Shown here piece after piece: positions 10,808-22,613 of a stretch of DNA of 53,128 nucleotides. Position 1 is the stretch's first letter. Each line of letters begins with the position of its first letter. A program made the translations under genes and the position numbers. Source of the DNA: Phoronis australis (Eukaryota > Phoronida > Phoronidae); assembly GCA_002633005.1 (NCBI GenBank), contig NMRA01000502.1, forward strand, positions 268,353 through 321,480. Direction: 5' to 3'. Under the pieces are notes generated by a model that saw only the letters and a program-made list of their open reading frames with translations, was not told the origin of the DNA and made no database searches.

Positions 10808-11966
10808 AACTGTAGTAACATCAGCAACACTGACTGCATAACATTGGATATTTCTTTGACAAGTCAACCCTAAATAGAGCTCCAGCCCCATTTTTCCTGT
10901 TTTTTGTATTAAAAAGTGAATTTTATTTGTTGATTAAGTCATAGAAACTACGTACTTTGATCATTGTCATGTATTTGTCTCATACTGCATGATAAACGCT
11001 GTCAGAATAATCTATTATACCACAATATTAGCGTCAAATGGCAGATACAACCGTGTAATAACCCATAAAGTTATCTCACTAGTGAGATAACGATTTGGCG
11101 GGAAACCGAGGATGGAGTCGAACCCGAGACCCTGAAATTGATGGTCGCCGACTTTACACCATGCAGCGACTGACGTCATCAAGAGTGAAAATAGAATACT
11201 TAAATGAGCACGCGCAATAATCGCATGTTCAACAAACCGCATTGTACTGTACTTATACGTTACGAAAAATAAGACAAAATTTCCATAAGAATGATATCTT
11301 AATTCACTGAAATTTTTCTCTCATGTCCTCTTACTTGTAAATCACCGATCTCCAGTTTGAATGCAGGTATCGTGTCGTTAGGATCTTTGACTTGAGAATT
11401 ATATTCAGTTACCAGTAGTAACCTACTTTAGCAGACGATAATTTCCCGGTCGAAGCTTAGCGTGAAAAAAACGTGTTTTAAGCTAATAATAGTTGGTAAA
11501 CCTTACTTTATAATTTCAATTTATTTCTATTACATTTAAGTTTTCAATTGGTTTTGGGTAAAAGCATTATTTGACAAAAATAGCCCGGCTTTTCTTAAAA
11601 GGTCACGACCTCCGACCTCGGCCCTCTGACATAGAAAGTAGTTACAAAGCCGTGGACAGTCAGAAAAGGTAAATCGATTCATTGCAATGTTTCTCGTTTA
11701 GTATGTGGTATAAATAGATTATGACATGTTCTCAGCCGTTATCCCGCTTATCTAGAGCCCTCGTGGATTTTGGCGATAATTCTCCAAAATCCACTCGGGC
11801 TCTAGATAACGGGGGATAACGACTTCGCCATGTAATATTCTATATTTATTTTCATACAGTCTGTGTGCACATTCACAGAGATCATTCAAATATATTGTTT
11901 TTGTACTATAGCGTACATGTATTTCTGGTGTATTATGCAAACAAGCTATATTTTACAACATTAGTC
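10808..11966 (+). repeat. Duplicated block A, copy 2
   Basis: Second copy of block A, starting right after the N at 10807. It differs from copy 1 by single bases and indels; the clearest is about 14 bp within the hairpin arm. Similarity ends near 11966, whereas copy 1's contig runs on unrelated from 10053 to 10806, so the overlap is not end-to-end clean. Confidence 0.85.
11737..11821. repeat. Long hairpin, 37-38 bp arms
   Basis: The left arm (11737-11773) and the reverse complement of the right arm (11784-11821) agree at nearly all positions, both reading CGTTATCCC, then TTATCTAGAGCCC and GTGGATTTTGG, with a loop of about 10 bases. It could be an end of the repeat that begins with the GTTATC palindrome at 11070. 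Confidence 0.75.
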
Positions 11967-13264
11967 AAACTCAAATTTCTCAAAAATGTGCAACTTTATA
12001 TCTGGGAACTTTTTAGATTTTGAAAACACTCTAGTAATTGAATTAAAAAACTTCAAAATAAAATTGCCCCCCTAAAGTACTCACAAAAACCATTTTCTAG
12101 AAGCCCTACAAATTCTGGCCCACTGCCTATATCACAGGCACAGTGACGGAGACATTGTTCTTAGCAGTCATGAGGAATTTTTTCGAGAACAGTGAGTGGG
12201 TGGATTTATGTTTGAGCCCTAGTTAGGCCTATATTCAGGCAGAATAGGAACAGACAGCTATGGAAGGGATGAGGCAGAGACTGAGAACAGACTGTGATGC
12301 GACTTATTGGTACAAATGCACGGTATGAACTGTTATGCCAAACTCAGTGGAATACATACTGTTTGCTGTTCCCTCTGGAAGGTGGTCTGAGCACCCAAAA
12401 CCGCTTACATACCGCCGTGTGACTCCCTTGCCAAACACATGGCATCTTCAAAATACCTCCAATACTGAAGTCAAGTCCACAATAATAAACTTATCAAAGT
12501 TTTTCTCACCGGCCTGCTCACTCTAAGACAAACTGTCCTAGTCCTCACTGGGTGTCGAACTGGGCCTGTATCCACTACTCAACATTGCTGCAGGGCTGCT
12601 TACAGGCTCAGGACTGGAGACAACAGCGGCATAGGGAGAATCACAACTGGTTCCCGAAATTGCAGGACCCATCATTGTCTTACTGGAAACTCAATTATGG
12701 TTTGGAAACTGGCAGTTACGGAACGTTAGATACCCTGACGCCGAGCTTCAAACTTTTCTCCGATCTTCATGACTCAAAGCGGCCGAAATAACAAAGATGA
12801 AAATTAAACCTGTGAATGAAAATTTCCGTCCGAAAAAATCAGGTCGGCGAACTCGCCTTATTGAACAACACTGCCTCAAATAATCGACCCTGTTCGCTTA
12901 TAAACAACGCGTTTGTAAATAGAATTGAAACGATGAAAAGTTTAGTACATATAAATTTATTTTAAGTGTTTATAATTATTTCGTCTTTTCATTGCATTCT
13001 GTGTCGTAACTCAAGAATTCCCGAAAATTGAATAGGCTTGACATGCACATGGGCATTTATGATCATCAAGCTAACGTTTCGCTCCATGCCTAATTGGACA
13101 AACGCCAATAAACTTGCATCTGGTTGTTTCCCCGAGTCATACTTTCGGTAGGCGCTATATGTGTACAAGTACCTCTACCAGACACTCAGTTGATCAATAC
13201 AGTACAGCTAACGGAGGAGAAAGGCAGTTTTAAAAGGGTAGATTCGCACAGGCTGCTATTCTCG
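11967..13264. other. No recognised gene
   Basis: Open frames at 12335-12526 and 12552-12791 have no recognised motif and no splice support. Confidence 0.45.
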
Positions 13265-14090
13265 GAAAGTAATTTGGTACACATATATCACCAAGTACCT
13301 ACTGACAAACTGGCCAATGCTAGGTTAATTTTCATATTTCATTTCATTACGGTCTCCATTCAGTATTTAAAATGTTTTTGTGTTTTATTATGAAAAGAAA
13401 AACGCAGTGGTTCAGGCAGAAAATGGTGTATTAAAAGCTTGTGGCGTGATAGCCAGGGCTTGCAGTGTCCAATGACAAAAAAACAGGAAAATTTCCCAGG
13501 TGATGCCTCGTTCCACAAATAAATATTCTGGTGTGATACAAATATTTTTGTGTTGTAAAATTAAACTAATCAGTGAGGGAGAAGCTTGGGGTGGGTTCAA
13601 GTTGTTTGTGAATCAAGTCAAGACTTAACAATAGAGGCTGGTGACTCCTAAGCTGATTTTGGCGATAGTCTTTACACAGCTGTCTGACCGGTTACGTCAT
13701 AACCCGGAGTATCACACAGGCAAAGGCCTTAACTACTCAGTCCCCGGCGGTGTCGCGTGAAATTTCTTCCCCGTGAAATTTCTTCCCACTCTGACCCTTT
13801 TGCGCATGCGCGGTAATGAGGGGAAGTTATTTCACGTCTAAGGCATGAAATTTCTTCCCCCGTGAAATTTCTTCCCAAACGAAGACGGCAAAGCACAGCT
13901 GTAAAATAAGCCTAAAAATAGAAATTCACTACGTGTGTGATAATGTAACGATTTTAGTCAATTGCCATTGTTATGTTAGACATTGGTAAATGAATTGTAA
14001 TTAGATTTACTTCAATTCAGTCGCCGGTCAGTAGGCTTGCGCACTTATGGCCTATACTTTGCGGATTGTGATCATGCTTTTGTTTGTTTT
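13265..14090 (+). repeat. Duplicated block B, copy 1
   Basis: 826 bp repeated at 14092-14917 with only the N at 14091 between them. Copy 1 ends exactly at the N and copy 2 starts exactly after it, as expected when overlapping contigs from two haplotypes are joined without merging. Copy 1 has about 20 bp (near 13717) that copy 2 lacks. Confidence 0.9.
13754..13877 (+). repeat. GTGAAATTTCTTCCCC repeat cluster, copy 1
   Basis: Four direct copies of GTGAAATTTCTTCCC (the third begins ATGAAA) plus one inverted copy (GGGGAAGTTATTTCACG), around TTTGCGCATGCGC. It is identical in layout to 14574-14697. Confidence 0.8.
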
Positions 14091-14091
14091 N

Positions 14092-14917
14092 CGGAAAGTA
14101 ATTTGGTACACATTAATATCACCACGTACATGTACCAACTGACAAACTGGCCAATGCTAGGTTAATTTTCATATTTCATTTCATTACGGCCTCCATTCAG
14201 TATTTAAAATGTTTGTGTGTTTTATTATGAATGGAAAAAACGCAGTGCTTCAGGGAGAAAAATGGTGTATTAAAAGCTTGTGGCGTGATAGCCAGGGCTT
14301 GCAATGACCAATGACAAAAAACAGGAAAATTTCCCAGGTGATGCCTCGTTCCACAAATAAATATTCCGGTGTGATAGAAATATTTTTGTGTTGTAAAATT
14401 AAACTAATCAGTGAGGGAGAAGCTTGGGGTGGGTTCAAGTTGTTTGTGAATCAAGTCAAGACTTAACAATAGAGGCTCGTGACTCCTAAGCTGATTTTGG
14501 CGATAGTCTATACACAGCTGTCTGACCGGTTACGTCATAACCCGGAGTTTAACTAGTCAGTCCCCGGCTTTGTCGCGTGAAATTTCTTCCCCGTGAAATT
14601 TCTTCCCACTCTGACCCTTTTGCGCATGCGCGGTAATGAGGGGAAGTTATTTCACGTCTAAGGCATGAAATTTCTTCCCCCGTGAAATTTCTTCCCAAAC
14701 GAAGACGGCAAAGCACAGCTGTAAAATAAGCCTAAAAAATAGAAATTCACTACGTGTGCGATAATGTAACGATTTTAGTCAATTGCCATTGTTATGTTAG
14801 ACATTGGTAAATGAATTGTAATTAGATTTACTTCAATTCAGTCGCCGGTCAGTAGGCTTGCGCACGTATGGCCTATACTTTGCGGATTGTGATCATGCTT
14901 TTGTTTGTTTTATTGTA
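14092..14917 (+). repeat. Duplicated block B, copy 2
   Basis: Near-identical second copy of 13265-14090, starting at the N. It carries the same GTGAAATTTCTTCCCC repeat cluster (14574-14697). Confidence 0.9.
14574..14697 (+). repeat. GTGAAATTTCTTCCCC repeat cluster, copy 2
   Basis: Same layout as copy 1. This is the left partner of the inverted match at 20349-20404. Confidence 0.8.
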
Positions 14918-16010
14918 GTCTATAAACTGTATTATAAGCTAATATTACTTATGTTACTAAACCTGTCACCCTCTGTCTCGCTCTCTCTGTCTCTTTCTCT
15001 CTACTTGCGGGGAGAAATCCCGTTAGCTAGGTAGGATCGTGCCCGTGACTGCCGTGGAGTGCATCCGGACCGGGGAGTCCTCTGTTGAAAGGCAAATTAG
15101 TAAAAAGCTCTTTCAAAAAAGTGACATTCTGTAGACTATATACATGTACTTATAATTGATTCATAAGATTAAAATATTTCTGAATTTCATTTCCTGGCCT
15201 GGTTGTCGCCCAACCTTAGGCCCGTCGCCGCGGTGAAGACGCTCTTCGTCGTCACTCCGATCTGAGTGTTCTTTTTCGCTTGTACTGAATTTCCTTCAAG
15301 AATATGTTAGAAATACTGGAATGGGTAAAAATACTCGGTTGGGTATATTCCCAGTAAGGCATTATCATTTGTTGTGGTACGTAATAAGTTAAAATAATCG
15401 ACGCCCACCTGTATGACCGAAGGCGACCTATTGTTAATTAAACGTTTTTGCAAAATCGCAAAAACGTCAAACTGAAAATAATTCAACGTACTTGAAATGC
15501 GATTTTATGCTGGCTGGCACCAGAAAGACTGGAACTGACGCTTGTTTTTTTTTTCATGCAACGAAGGCACAGGGGCCTACTCTTTATGTATATACGGGTG
15601 TGTGTGTGAGTGTGTATTTAAACACTGCACTATTACAGGCCCCTAAATTAGTGATATTCCATCGAGTTTGGCTTAATATTTAATGTTTCCCACTTATTTT
15701 TGGGTTACCAATCCAGTTTAAACATGTCCTTCAAGGAATTATCTCAGTGCATTGTAAAAATAACTGATTTTTCTATAGCCCGGAATTCTTTGTAGGCCCA
15801 TAAACGAAATGGACCTTACCTAGAAATGTTGTTTGACATAACTGAAGTTGAAGAATTATTACAACCTCAATTTTCTGTGTGGAGGTTAACTTGATTCGCC
15901 AAAGAATCCCAATCAAAAATTTTTATGACCTATAAGTTTATTGGTTAGCAGTGAAACATGCTCAGACAAGTTTTCATTTATTGAGAAGTCAGTAAATATT
16001 TTACAAGAAA
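14918..16010. other. No recognised gene
   Basis: Contains a CT-rich run (14970-15005) and a TG run (15596-15615). It lies inside the interval framed by the 14574/20404 inverted repeats. Confidence 0.5.
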
Positions 16011-16746
16011 NNNNNNNNNNNNNNNNNNNNNNNNNNNNNNNNNNNNNNNNNNNNNNNNNNNNNNNNNNNNNNNNNNNNNNNNNNNNNNNNNNNNNNNNNN
16101 NNNNNNNNNNNNNNNNNNNNNNNNNNNNNNNNNNNNNNNNNNNNNNNNNNNNNNNNNNNNNNNNNNNNNNNNNNNNNNNNNNNNNNNNNNNNNNNNNNNN
16201 NNNNNNNNNNNNNNNNNNNNNNNNNNNNNNNNNNNNNNNNNNNNNNNNNNNNNNNNNNNNNNNNNNNNNNNNNNNNNNNNNNNNNNNNNNNNNNNNNNNN
16301 NNNNNNNNNNNNNNNNNNNNNNNNNNNNNNNNNNNNNNNNNNNNNNNNNNNNNNNNNNNNNNNNNNNNNNNNNNNNNNNNNNNNNNNNNNNNNNNNNNNN
16401 NNNNNNNNNNNNNNNNNNNNNNNNNNNNNNNNNNNNNNNNNNNNNNNNNNNNNNNNNNNNNNNNNNNNNNNNNNNNNNNNNNNNNNNNNNNNNNNNNNNN
16501 NNNNNNNNNNNNNNNNNNNNNNNNNNNNNNNNNNNNNNNNNNNNNNNNNNNNNNNNNNNNNNNNNNNNNNNNNNNNNNNNNNNNNNNNNNNNNNNNNNNN
16601 NNNNNNNNNNNNNNNNNNNNNNNNNNNNNNNNNNNNNNNNNNNNNNNNNNNNNNNNNNNNNNNNNNNNNNNNNNNNNNNNNNNNNNNNNNNNNNNNNNNN
16701 NNNNNNNNNNNNNNNNNNNNNNNNNNNNNNNNNNNNNNNNNNNNNN
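16011..16746. other. Assembly gap, 736 N
   Basis: Unknown sequence. Open frames that cross it are artefacts of reading N. Confidence 0.99.
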
Positions 16747-17274
16747 AAATTGAATCATAAAAGCTGTCCGTAAAAAGTATTGGTTAGTTATATTCAAAAT
16801 GTACTTCACTAGTCTTGTTATTTTTTACTCCAAGTATGATCGTTAGACAGTGACAAATTTATGCAGGTGTGTAGTATAACTCCTAGACACACACATCAAA
16901 CTGCCATAAAACGTTTACAGTATTTTGTTGGACATTAAATCGACTTGTAAGTATAGAAACATCTTTGCATTTGAATCCAAGAAGTCTGCTGCAATAAAGT
17001 ACCTGCTGTGTGCAGATGACATGGACAATGTTGCGTGGACACCATGTATGCTGCTGACTCCTCTTGCTTTGACGACGTTGAGGACAGACTGCATGATGGA
17101 TGAAGCTACAGCCTATCAAAACAATTCACATGCATAAATACAAATAATAGATATTCACAATACCTTAGTGGTCATACAACTTGGTGGTGTAACTCCTTAA
17201 AACACATGTACAACAAAAACACATAATCAAAACTACGTGACTCATCATTATCACAGTCAGATGTTCCAATTCAA

Positions 17275-17705
17275 TTACCGCAAAATCGCGGGTTTACGCC
17301 CATGCCCGTGTAATCGCCCATCCCGATTTTTGGTCAATTTCAGTTTAAGCACCCACCGCTTGGGTAATCGCCGATCCCTTACTTTGTGATAACTTCCACG
17401 TAAGCATACATCTCTCGGGTAATCGCCCATCCCCAACATACATTTGCAGCATGCTGTGGTTGTTAGATCCTGCTGTTTGACCAAACATACAAGTTCCGTG
17501 CATGAATGAACAATCCGCAAACTTCCCCAGTTCTGCTAAAACTTGGACATAAGCGGTCACTGCTTGGGTAATTGGCCACCCACGACTTTTTGCCAATTTT
17601 TCTGTTTAAGTGCCCACTGCTTGGGTAATGGCCCACCCCCTTTGTCTAAGGGTTTCCCAATTTAAGCGCACAATGTGTTAACCTGCGGGTTTACGGTACC
17701 TTCTT
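17275..17705. repeat. Degenerate minisatellite, GGGTAATCGCCCA units
   Basis: GGGTAATCGCCCATCCC-type motifs recur near 17307, 17362, 17419, 17565 and 17621, often followed by TTTTGGTCAATTT and GTTTAAGC. Spacing is mostly 55-60 bp, with one longer interval. The two ends carry weakly inverted TTACCG...CGCGGGT and GCGGGTTTACGGTA, so it may be the inside of a small transposon. Confidence 0.65.
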
Positions 17706-20088
17706 GTGGGAATAGCCAGCCTGTCAGTGACATTCGAACCAAGTAGTTATAGCAGACGGATATGCGCATTTCCAATCCACCACTTGATTTTGGGAAAACT
17801 GACTAGGCCGTCTGACCCCTCCTCACCTCTCAGCATTTGAATCATTTTTTGACACTTTTCATCTGAGATGTCACGACTATTTATGGATTGATTGCCACTT
17901 CAAGATCCTTCTCCATACGCTTATGATGAATAGTACCCATGGTGCGAAGCCAGAGAACAGATGAAACGCAGTAAAACTGAAAAATAAATTGAACAATTGA
18001 AAACCTGAACAACATTGGCCTTCAAAACTGCTCAGTCCGCTCAATTCAAAGAAAAAAGGAAACACTAACAGTGACAATAGAAGTCGAGATTAATAGTACC
18101 TGACTACTTGCAAAGTATGCAAGAAATTTGCACGCAAAATGAGAATATACAGAGCCCTTACACAGATGGCCTAACCACAAGCACAACTATGAGCAAAACG
18201 GCCGTATTCCAATATGCAACATTTCTAGGTTCACGCTAGAGTTTTAAAGGTATTAAACCATTTTTAAAATTATTGGCCAAGTACTTTCTCTTTTCCCAAC
18301 CCCAGCAATTGACAAAAACACAGTTACACTGAACGAAGTTTATATTTTTCATGTTATGCACAGGTCCTTTCATAAAATGTACTATAAGAAAAGACATCTG
18401 CCTTAGCAAAAAAAAAACAACAAATTATCAACATTCCAAGATCATAAAGCAACCTATTTAGTTGGAGGGGATGTCAGCCAACATATAACGATATAACGAT
18501 ATAAAAAGTTTGGACATGGCTCCCCCTATACCAGAGTTACTGCGTGTGTTCGCCGGTCACATGGTCATTGAAATGATGCTGACCTAAAAAAATAGCAAGG
18601 CACCTTTCCTCTTGGATAATTGAGGGCCCTGATTTTACACTTGTGACATTTAGCGAGCTGATTAGATATGACAGGTTGCGTATTTTGATTTGAAAAAAAA
18701 AACTACCAGTGTCTAGTCTCGATTAATATTTGACCCCACAAATTTTGAGCTGAAACTGGTAAAGTTACTTAAAGAATAAGGAGAGATTCATGTAATATGA
18801 AAATAGTAAATTTAAAGGTTGAGTTCATATTGCATGTTTGAGATATCTCAAATCAGGTCAGTTTTATGCCCTGGGTACTTTTCAACGGTATTAAAATACT
18901 TCAGACTCGCTCACACCACGTTGTGAGTGTAAAAAGTTATTGAGAGACTGGATCGCGTTTGCTGCTGAAAAACAGTCTTCTGTTCATCGCACGACTTGAT
19001 TCGAACTAACAGTGAGTCGACACACAATTAGGTTTTCCCGAAATTAATTTTTATGGTTAAGCTGCAAAATCATTCGCCAAGTTAGAGAATGGACTTAGCT
19101 ATACCGTCGCCAGTGCCACTCAGAACTCACCAATGGTGGCAAATGGCTTGCATGCGCCTAGACTGTCCATATTAGAATGACCTAATTATTCTAATGCAGG
19201 CAAATTCCGATCCGGTCTAGAGCATCACCATAAGATATCACAACTTAATTTCAGGACACTGAACACATGAGAATGTGCGACTCATTATCATGAATGTTTT
19301 CCGTACAAACCCCCAGTGCCGCAGATTATACCATACCGAATTGAAGCCATGCAGCAAGACAAGCTTTTGGCATCATGCTATGCGACTGCAGAGTCTCAGC
19401 CAGCGGCTAATGAGGTAGAACAGCAACAGCATACACACCACAACTACAAGAGAAATTTCGCGAAGCAATGTTATGAACTTTAGTTAAACTCAAAGGAAGT
19501 CATTACAACTAGATGCGTACTAAATGGCACAAAATTCATACATTCACAACAGTATATGAATGCTGAATAATACTGTACAATATTCTCTATGAGAACTAGT
19601 AACAACCAACTTAAGTGTTTACTTTAGTAAGAGCTTAAACACTGCAGGGCTTGCCTGTTAGTTTTTACTCAAATTGTTTGTTCTAATCCAGATAATTTAG
19701 AAAACTGGTAACAGGTTTTTGTGATTTTACCTTTATTTAAATCAAACAATACATGGTCGCATTACTCAGCTAATTAATACCACACAGAAAATATACAGAC
19801 TACAATCAAACTCTATTGACTTTCAACAATTAGAACATATATCATTCCAAGACTGTCTACTACTACTAGGTTGGAGTAATCTGTAAATATTTTGGCTAAA
19901 TGCAGACTAGTACAGTACTACAGCTACACTACAGGGTTTGACTTACGAATGACATGATAACCTTGCTTAACAACAACAAACATACTTCAGTTTTATTATA
20001 GCAAATGTAGGCTCAACAGATTTCACTTAATTTTTTTAAACCAGAGTCAATAATAATTGCAGTAGGCCTATCACGTTACTCGACTTAC
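17706..20088. other. No recognised gene
   Basis: AT-rich. No exon joined convincingly to the donor at 20089, although introns of this length are plausible. Confidence 0.45.
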
Positions 20089-20355
20089 CTGACCGAAACG
20101 GCGAAAGTCCTTGGCACAACTTCGTAAAGCCTTGCGCTGACTCTTCGTCAAAGTCAACGGATGGAATCCATCCTCCAAAAACTTCTTCACGTCACTCTCA
20201 TTGTACTTGATATCATGCATCTTTGCCAAAAACGTCTGGAATATTCGTGTTCGGAGCAGATAACGACTCAACTGTCTCACAGTAGCATACAGAAGTGCCC
20301 TGGGAAGATATTTCACGCTCTCAAGACTGGATGCCAACCTGGCCGATATGCGCAT
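20089..20355 (-). CDS. First exon of an unknown gene, inside a repeat-framed element
   Basis: An ATG at 20355 lies in the inverted repeat that ends at 20404. The frame runs 89 codons (RALLYATVRQLSRYLL, then MHDIKYNESDVKKFLEDGF and a Lys/Arg-rich end KSQRKALRSCAKDFRRFGQ) to a consensus CAG|GTAAGT donor, phase 0. Exons reading inward from a terminal repeat are common for transposon genes, so a transposon-encoded protein is a reasonable inference. A second in-frame ATG at MHDIKYN is an alternative start. I recognise no domain and found no partner exon; the N gap at 16011-16746 could hide one. Confidence 0.4.
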
Positions 20356-20404
20356 GCGCAAAGTCGGATTGGGAAGAAAATTCACGGGGAAGAAATTTCA
20401 CGCG
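20349..20404 (-). repeat. GTGAAATTTCTTCCCC repeat, inverted copy
   Basis: The reverse complement matches the first about 58 bases of the cluster at 14574, including the GCGCATGCGC block. It abuts the next repeat family, which begins at 20405. Confidence 0.8.
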
Positions 20405-20516
20405 CCGGCGGTCCTGTTTTGTGGTGGGGCGGTCATGTTTTTAGGTGTGACAGTCCTGTTTTGGGCGAGTCGGTCCGATTTAGAGGACTGGCGGTCATGT
20501 TGTTTCTCACCCGTGA
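20405..20516 (+). repeat. CCGGCGGTCCTG repeat, forward copy
   Basis: Composed of degenerate 30-bp-scale units (GCGGTCATGTTTT, GTCCTGTTTTG) and ending TTGTTTCTCACCCGTGA. The inverted partner at 26043-26214 shares both ends and the CCTGTTTTGTGGTGG core. Confidence 0.75.
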
Positions 20517-21006
20517 TTTAAAAGACTGGAAGAGTAGTGATCGAGAGCGGCGTGTGACTGAGTTGTGTTAGAGGCACAGAATGCAAAAATAACTATAACT
20601 CTCCCTCGGCACAAGGCACCTATTGTATTTTGGACAAAGTACAGTAGTTTGCATTCCAGATAGACGTTTCGAACGTGTTTTGCATAAACAGCACCCCGTC
20701 ACAGCTTGCTTATAAATTTCGACTTGGGTAATGTCTTCCGTTCTATAAAAGTTTTAAATACAGGTCAATGACGAGTAGAAAATGACGCGTGCTGTAAATT
20801 AAAAGTTTCTTAATTGTATCACGGGCTATCCGGCGCAAGATACATTGGAGGCGCAGCTCAAAGTTTTCTTTTCAATTTTGATATTTTCTTTTTAGAAATA
20901 TCGTGACCCTACAATAAATAGGGAGGGGTGCGTGTAGAGAACTGCTCGAATATTATAAAGACGTCCTCCACATCGTGTAGCAACAGAAATCGGGCAAGGT
21001 TATATA

Positions 21007-21592
21007 CTCGCTGGTTCCCTGCGTACTTCGCCCAGCCAGCACGCAGGTATCACGCAGTGGCACGCGCTTTGGCATTGGTCGATGTAACCTCGGCAGTCAC
21101 TGATTAGCTTTACAACACCGTGAAAAAATGGCGGACTGTGAGCGATTTTTAGCCTTTTCATGCGAGTGGCGTCGCACTAGCAACTATTTCGTTTCTGTAT
21201 TGATGTTTAATAGCCGCGTGCTTGAAGCTAGCACATACATGTACAGTCCTGGCCGATGTGTTATTCATATTGTATGAATACAGGACACTGTCGTAAACAA
21301 AATTCATCGACTGTAGAAAGATGTATTCCGAAAAGGCGCAATCACAATTTCTAGGCTTCACATTTCCTGAACATAAATTTTTAAGCACCGATTCGTCTGT
21401 ACAACAGACCACATTTACACTTCGTTCAGTCCATCAGTCATGCCAGTTTGTTTGCGTAAAGCGCTGCCTGTTGAGAATTCGACTAGCCAATCAGGAACGC
21501 CGGTGTAAAATAATTTCCCGAGGAAAAGTAAGTGATACCAGCATGCTGGCGCGGCTACCGCCCCACCTAGCGGCACGCAGGGAACCAGCGAG
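21007..21592. mobile_element. 586-bp TIR element (MITE-like)
   Basis: Starts CTCGCTGGTTCCCTGCGT and ends with its exact reverse complement (21575-21592). No clear target-site duplication and no convincing coding content. Non-autonomous DNA transposons of this size are common in such genomes. Confidence 0.6.
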
Positions 21593-22613
21593 GGTCATAA
21601 ATATCAATAGTTACAACAAAGAAACCGTGCAGGTCATGGATCTTGTCAACAGCAACAAAAGCAATATTGGTCAACAGGTCAACTGACCCGGCCGTAAGAG
21701 GATTTATGGCCTAACGGGAAACATCCGTGCGAATAATAGACTAATGATACCCATACAGTGGTGCGTGGCTAGCCAACGGTATGGATGTATATATAGCGCC
21801 ACTGAAGTCAACAAGTGTAGGTCCAAGCGTACATCTACATGTATATTACACAAACAGTACGTTGTTGGAGGAACAGTGTTTTAAAAACACTATTGTGAAA
21901 CAACATGAAATATACGAGGACAATTGTGCGTTGACAACGAAAATTAATGTTGATTGTCGGTTTTACCTCGTTCACTATGGTATTCAGGTGAATCGTGGTT
22001 AATCTGAATTTGACAACTCAGTACGAAGAAAACAAAGTCAGAAAGAAAATTTCATTGACGTACCGGTTTCTGTTTAAATAAAAATAAAAACACTTCATTT
22101 TTGCAAATTATAAAGTCACTCGTAATTTCAGTACTGGCGGTTTTAACAACCATAGTGATTTGTGCCTTAATGTGCACTCGATCTAGGAACCAATCCTAGA
22201 CTCGATTTACTAAGTGTGCGTTCTAACTGAAACCTTTACTTCCAAGATCAATCAAAACACCCAGTGTCAAAACTAGTTGATTGACCTATGAAAAGCTGGC
22301 TTAATGCTTGTAGGAATGTCTTCAAATGTACATGTTCAGTTTTAAAGTTATCTAGTATTGAAATGGAGCCAACAACTCTGCACTCATAATTCTTACTTCA
22401 TTACATTCGTTTATGTCTCGTGTAAATGTTCAATTATGAAATTGCGATCAGCCCCTGGATCAGGAAAGGTACATCGTCAGCGATACTGGCTGCATTTCAC
22501 ATTAAACGTAACGAATTAGTAACATTACATCACATATCCCACAGGTAAAGCCCGACCAAAATCTGATAGTGACATGTTGTAGGCCAGTGTGCCATCGTAC
22601 ATGTAATAGCTCA

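Larger units (their letters stand above)
14574..20404. mobile_element. Candidate DNA transposon framed by 58-bp inverted repeats
   Basis: The left end (14574 on) reads CGCGTGAAATTTCTTCCCC, a second GTGAAATTTCTTCCC, then TTTGCGCATGCGC. The right end (20349-20404), read on the minus strand, is the same order with few mismatches. An exon with a good donor reads inward from the right end. The span is 5.83 kb including 736 unknown bases. No target-site duplication is evident, and a further copy of the left repeat exists at 13754, so two unrelated solo repeats in opposite orientation remain possible. Confidence 0.4.

Noticed and set aside
13265-14917. Recent biological tandem duplication
   Set aside because: The exact boundary at a single N favours an unmerged contig overlap.
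15913-16809. Long open frames on both strands across the first N run
   Set aside because: The length comes from unknown bases; only a few real codons flank the gap.
17275-17705. CRISPR-like array
   Set aside because: Units are degenerate, spacing is irregular and the context is clearly eukaryotic; a minisatellite fits better.
21321-21686. 121-codon plus-strand frame
   Set aside because: It crosses the right inverted end of the 586-bp TIR element and shows no domain.
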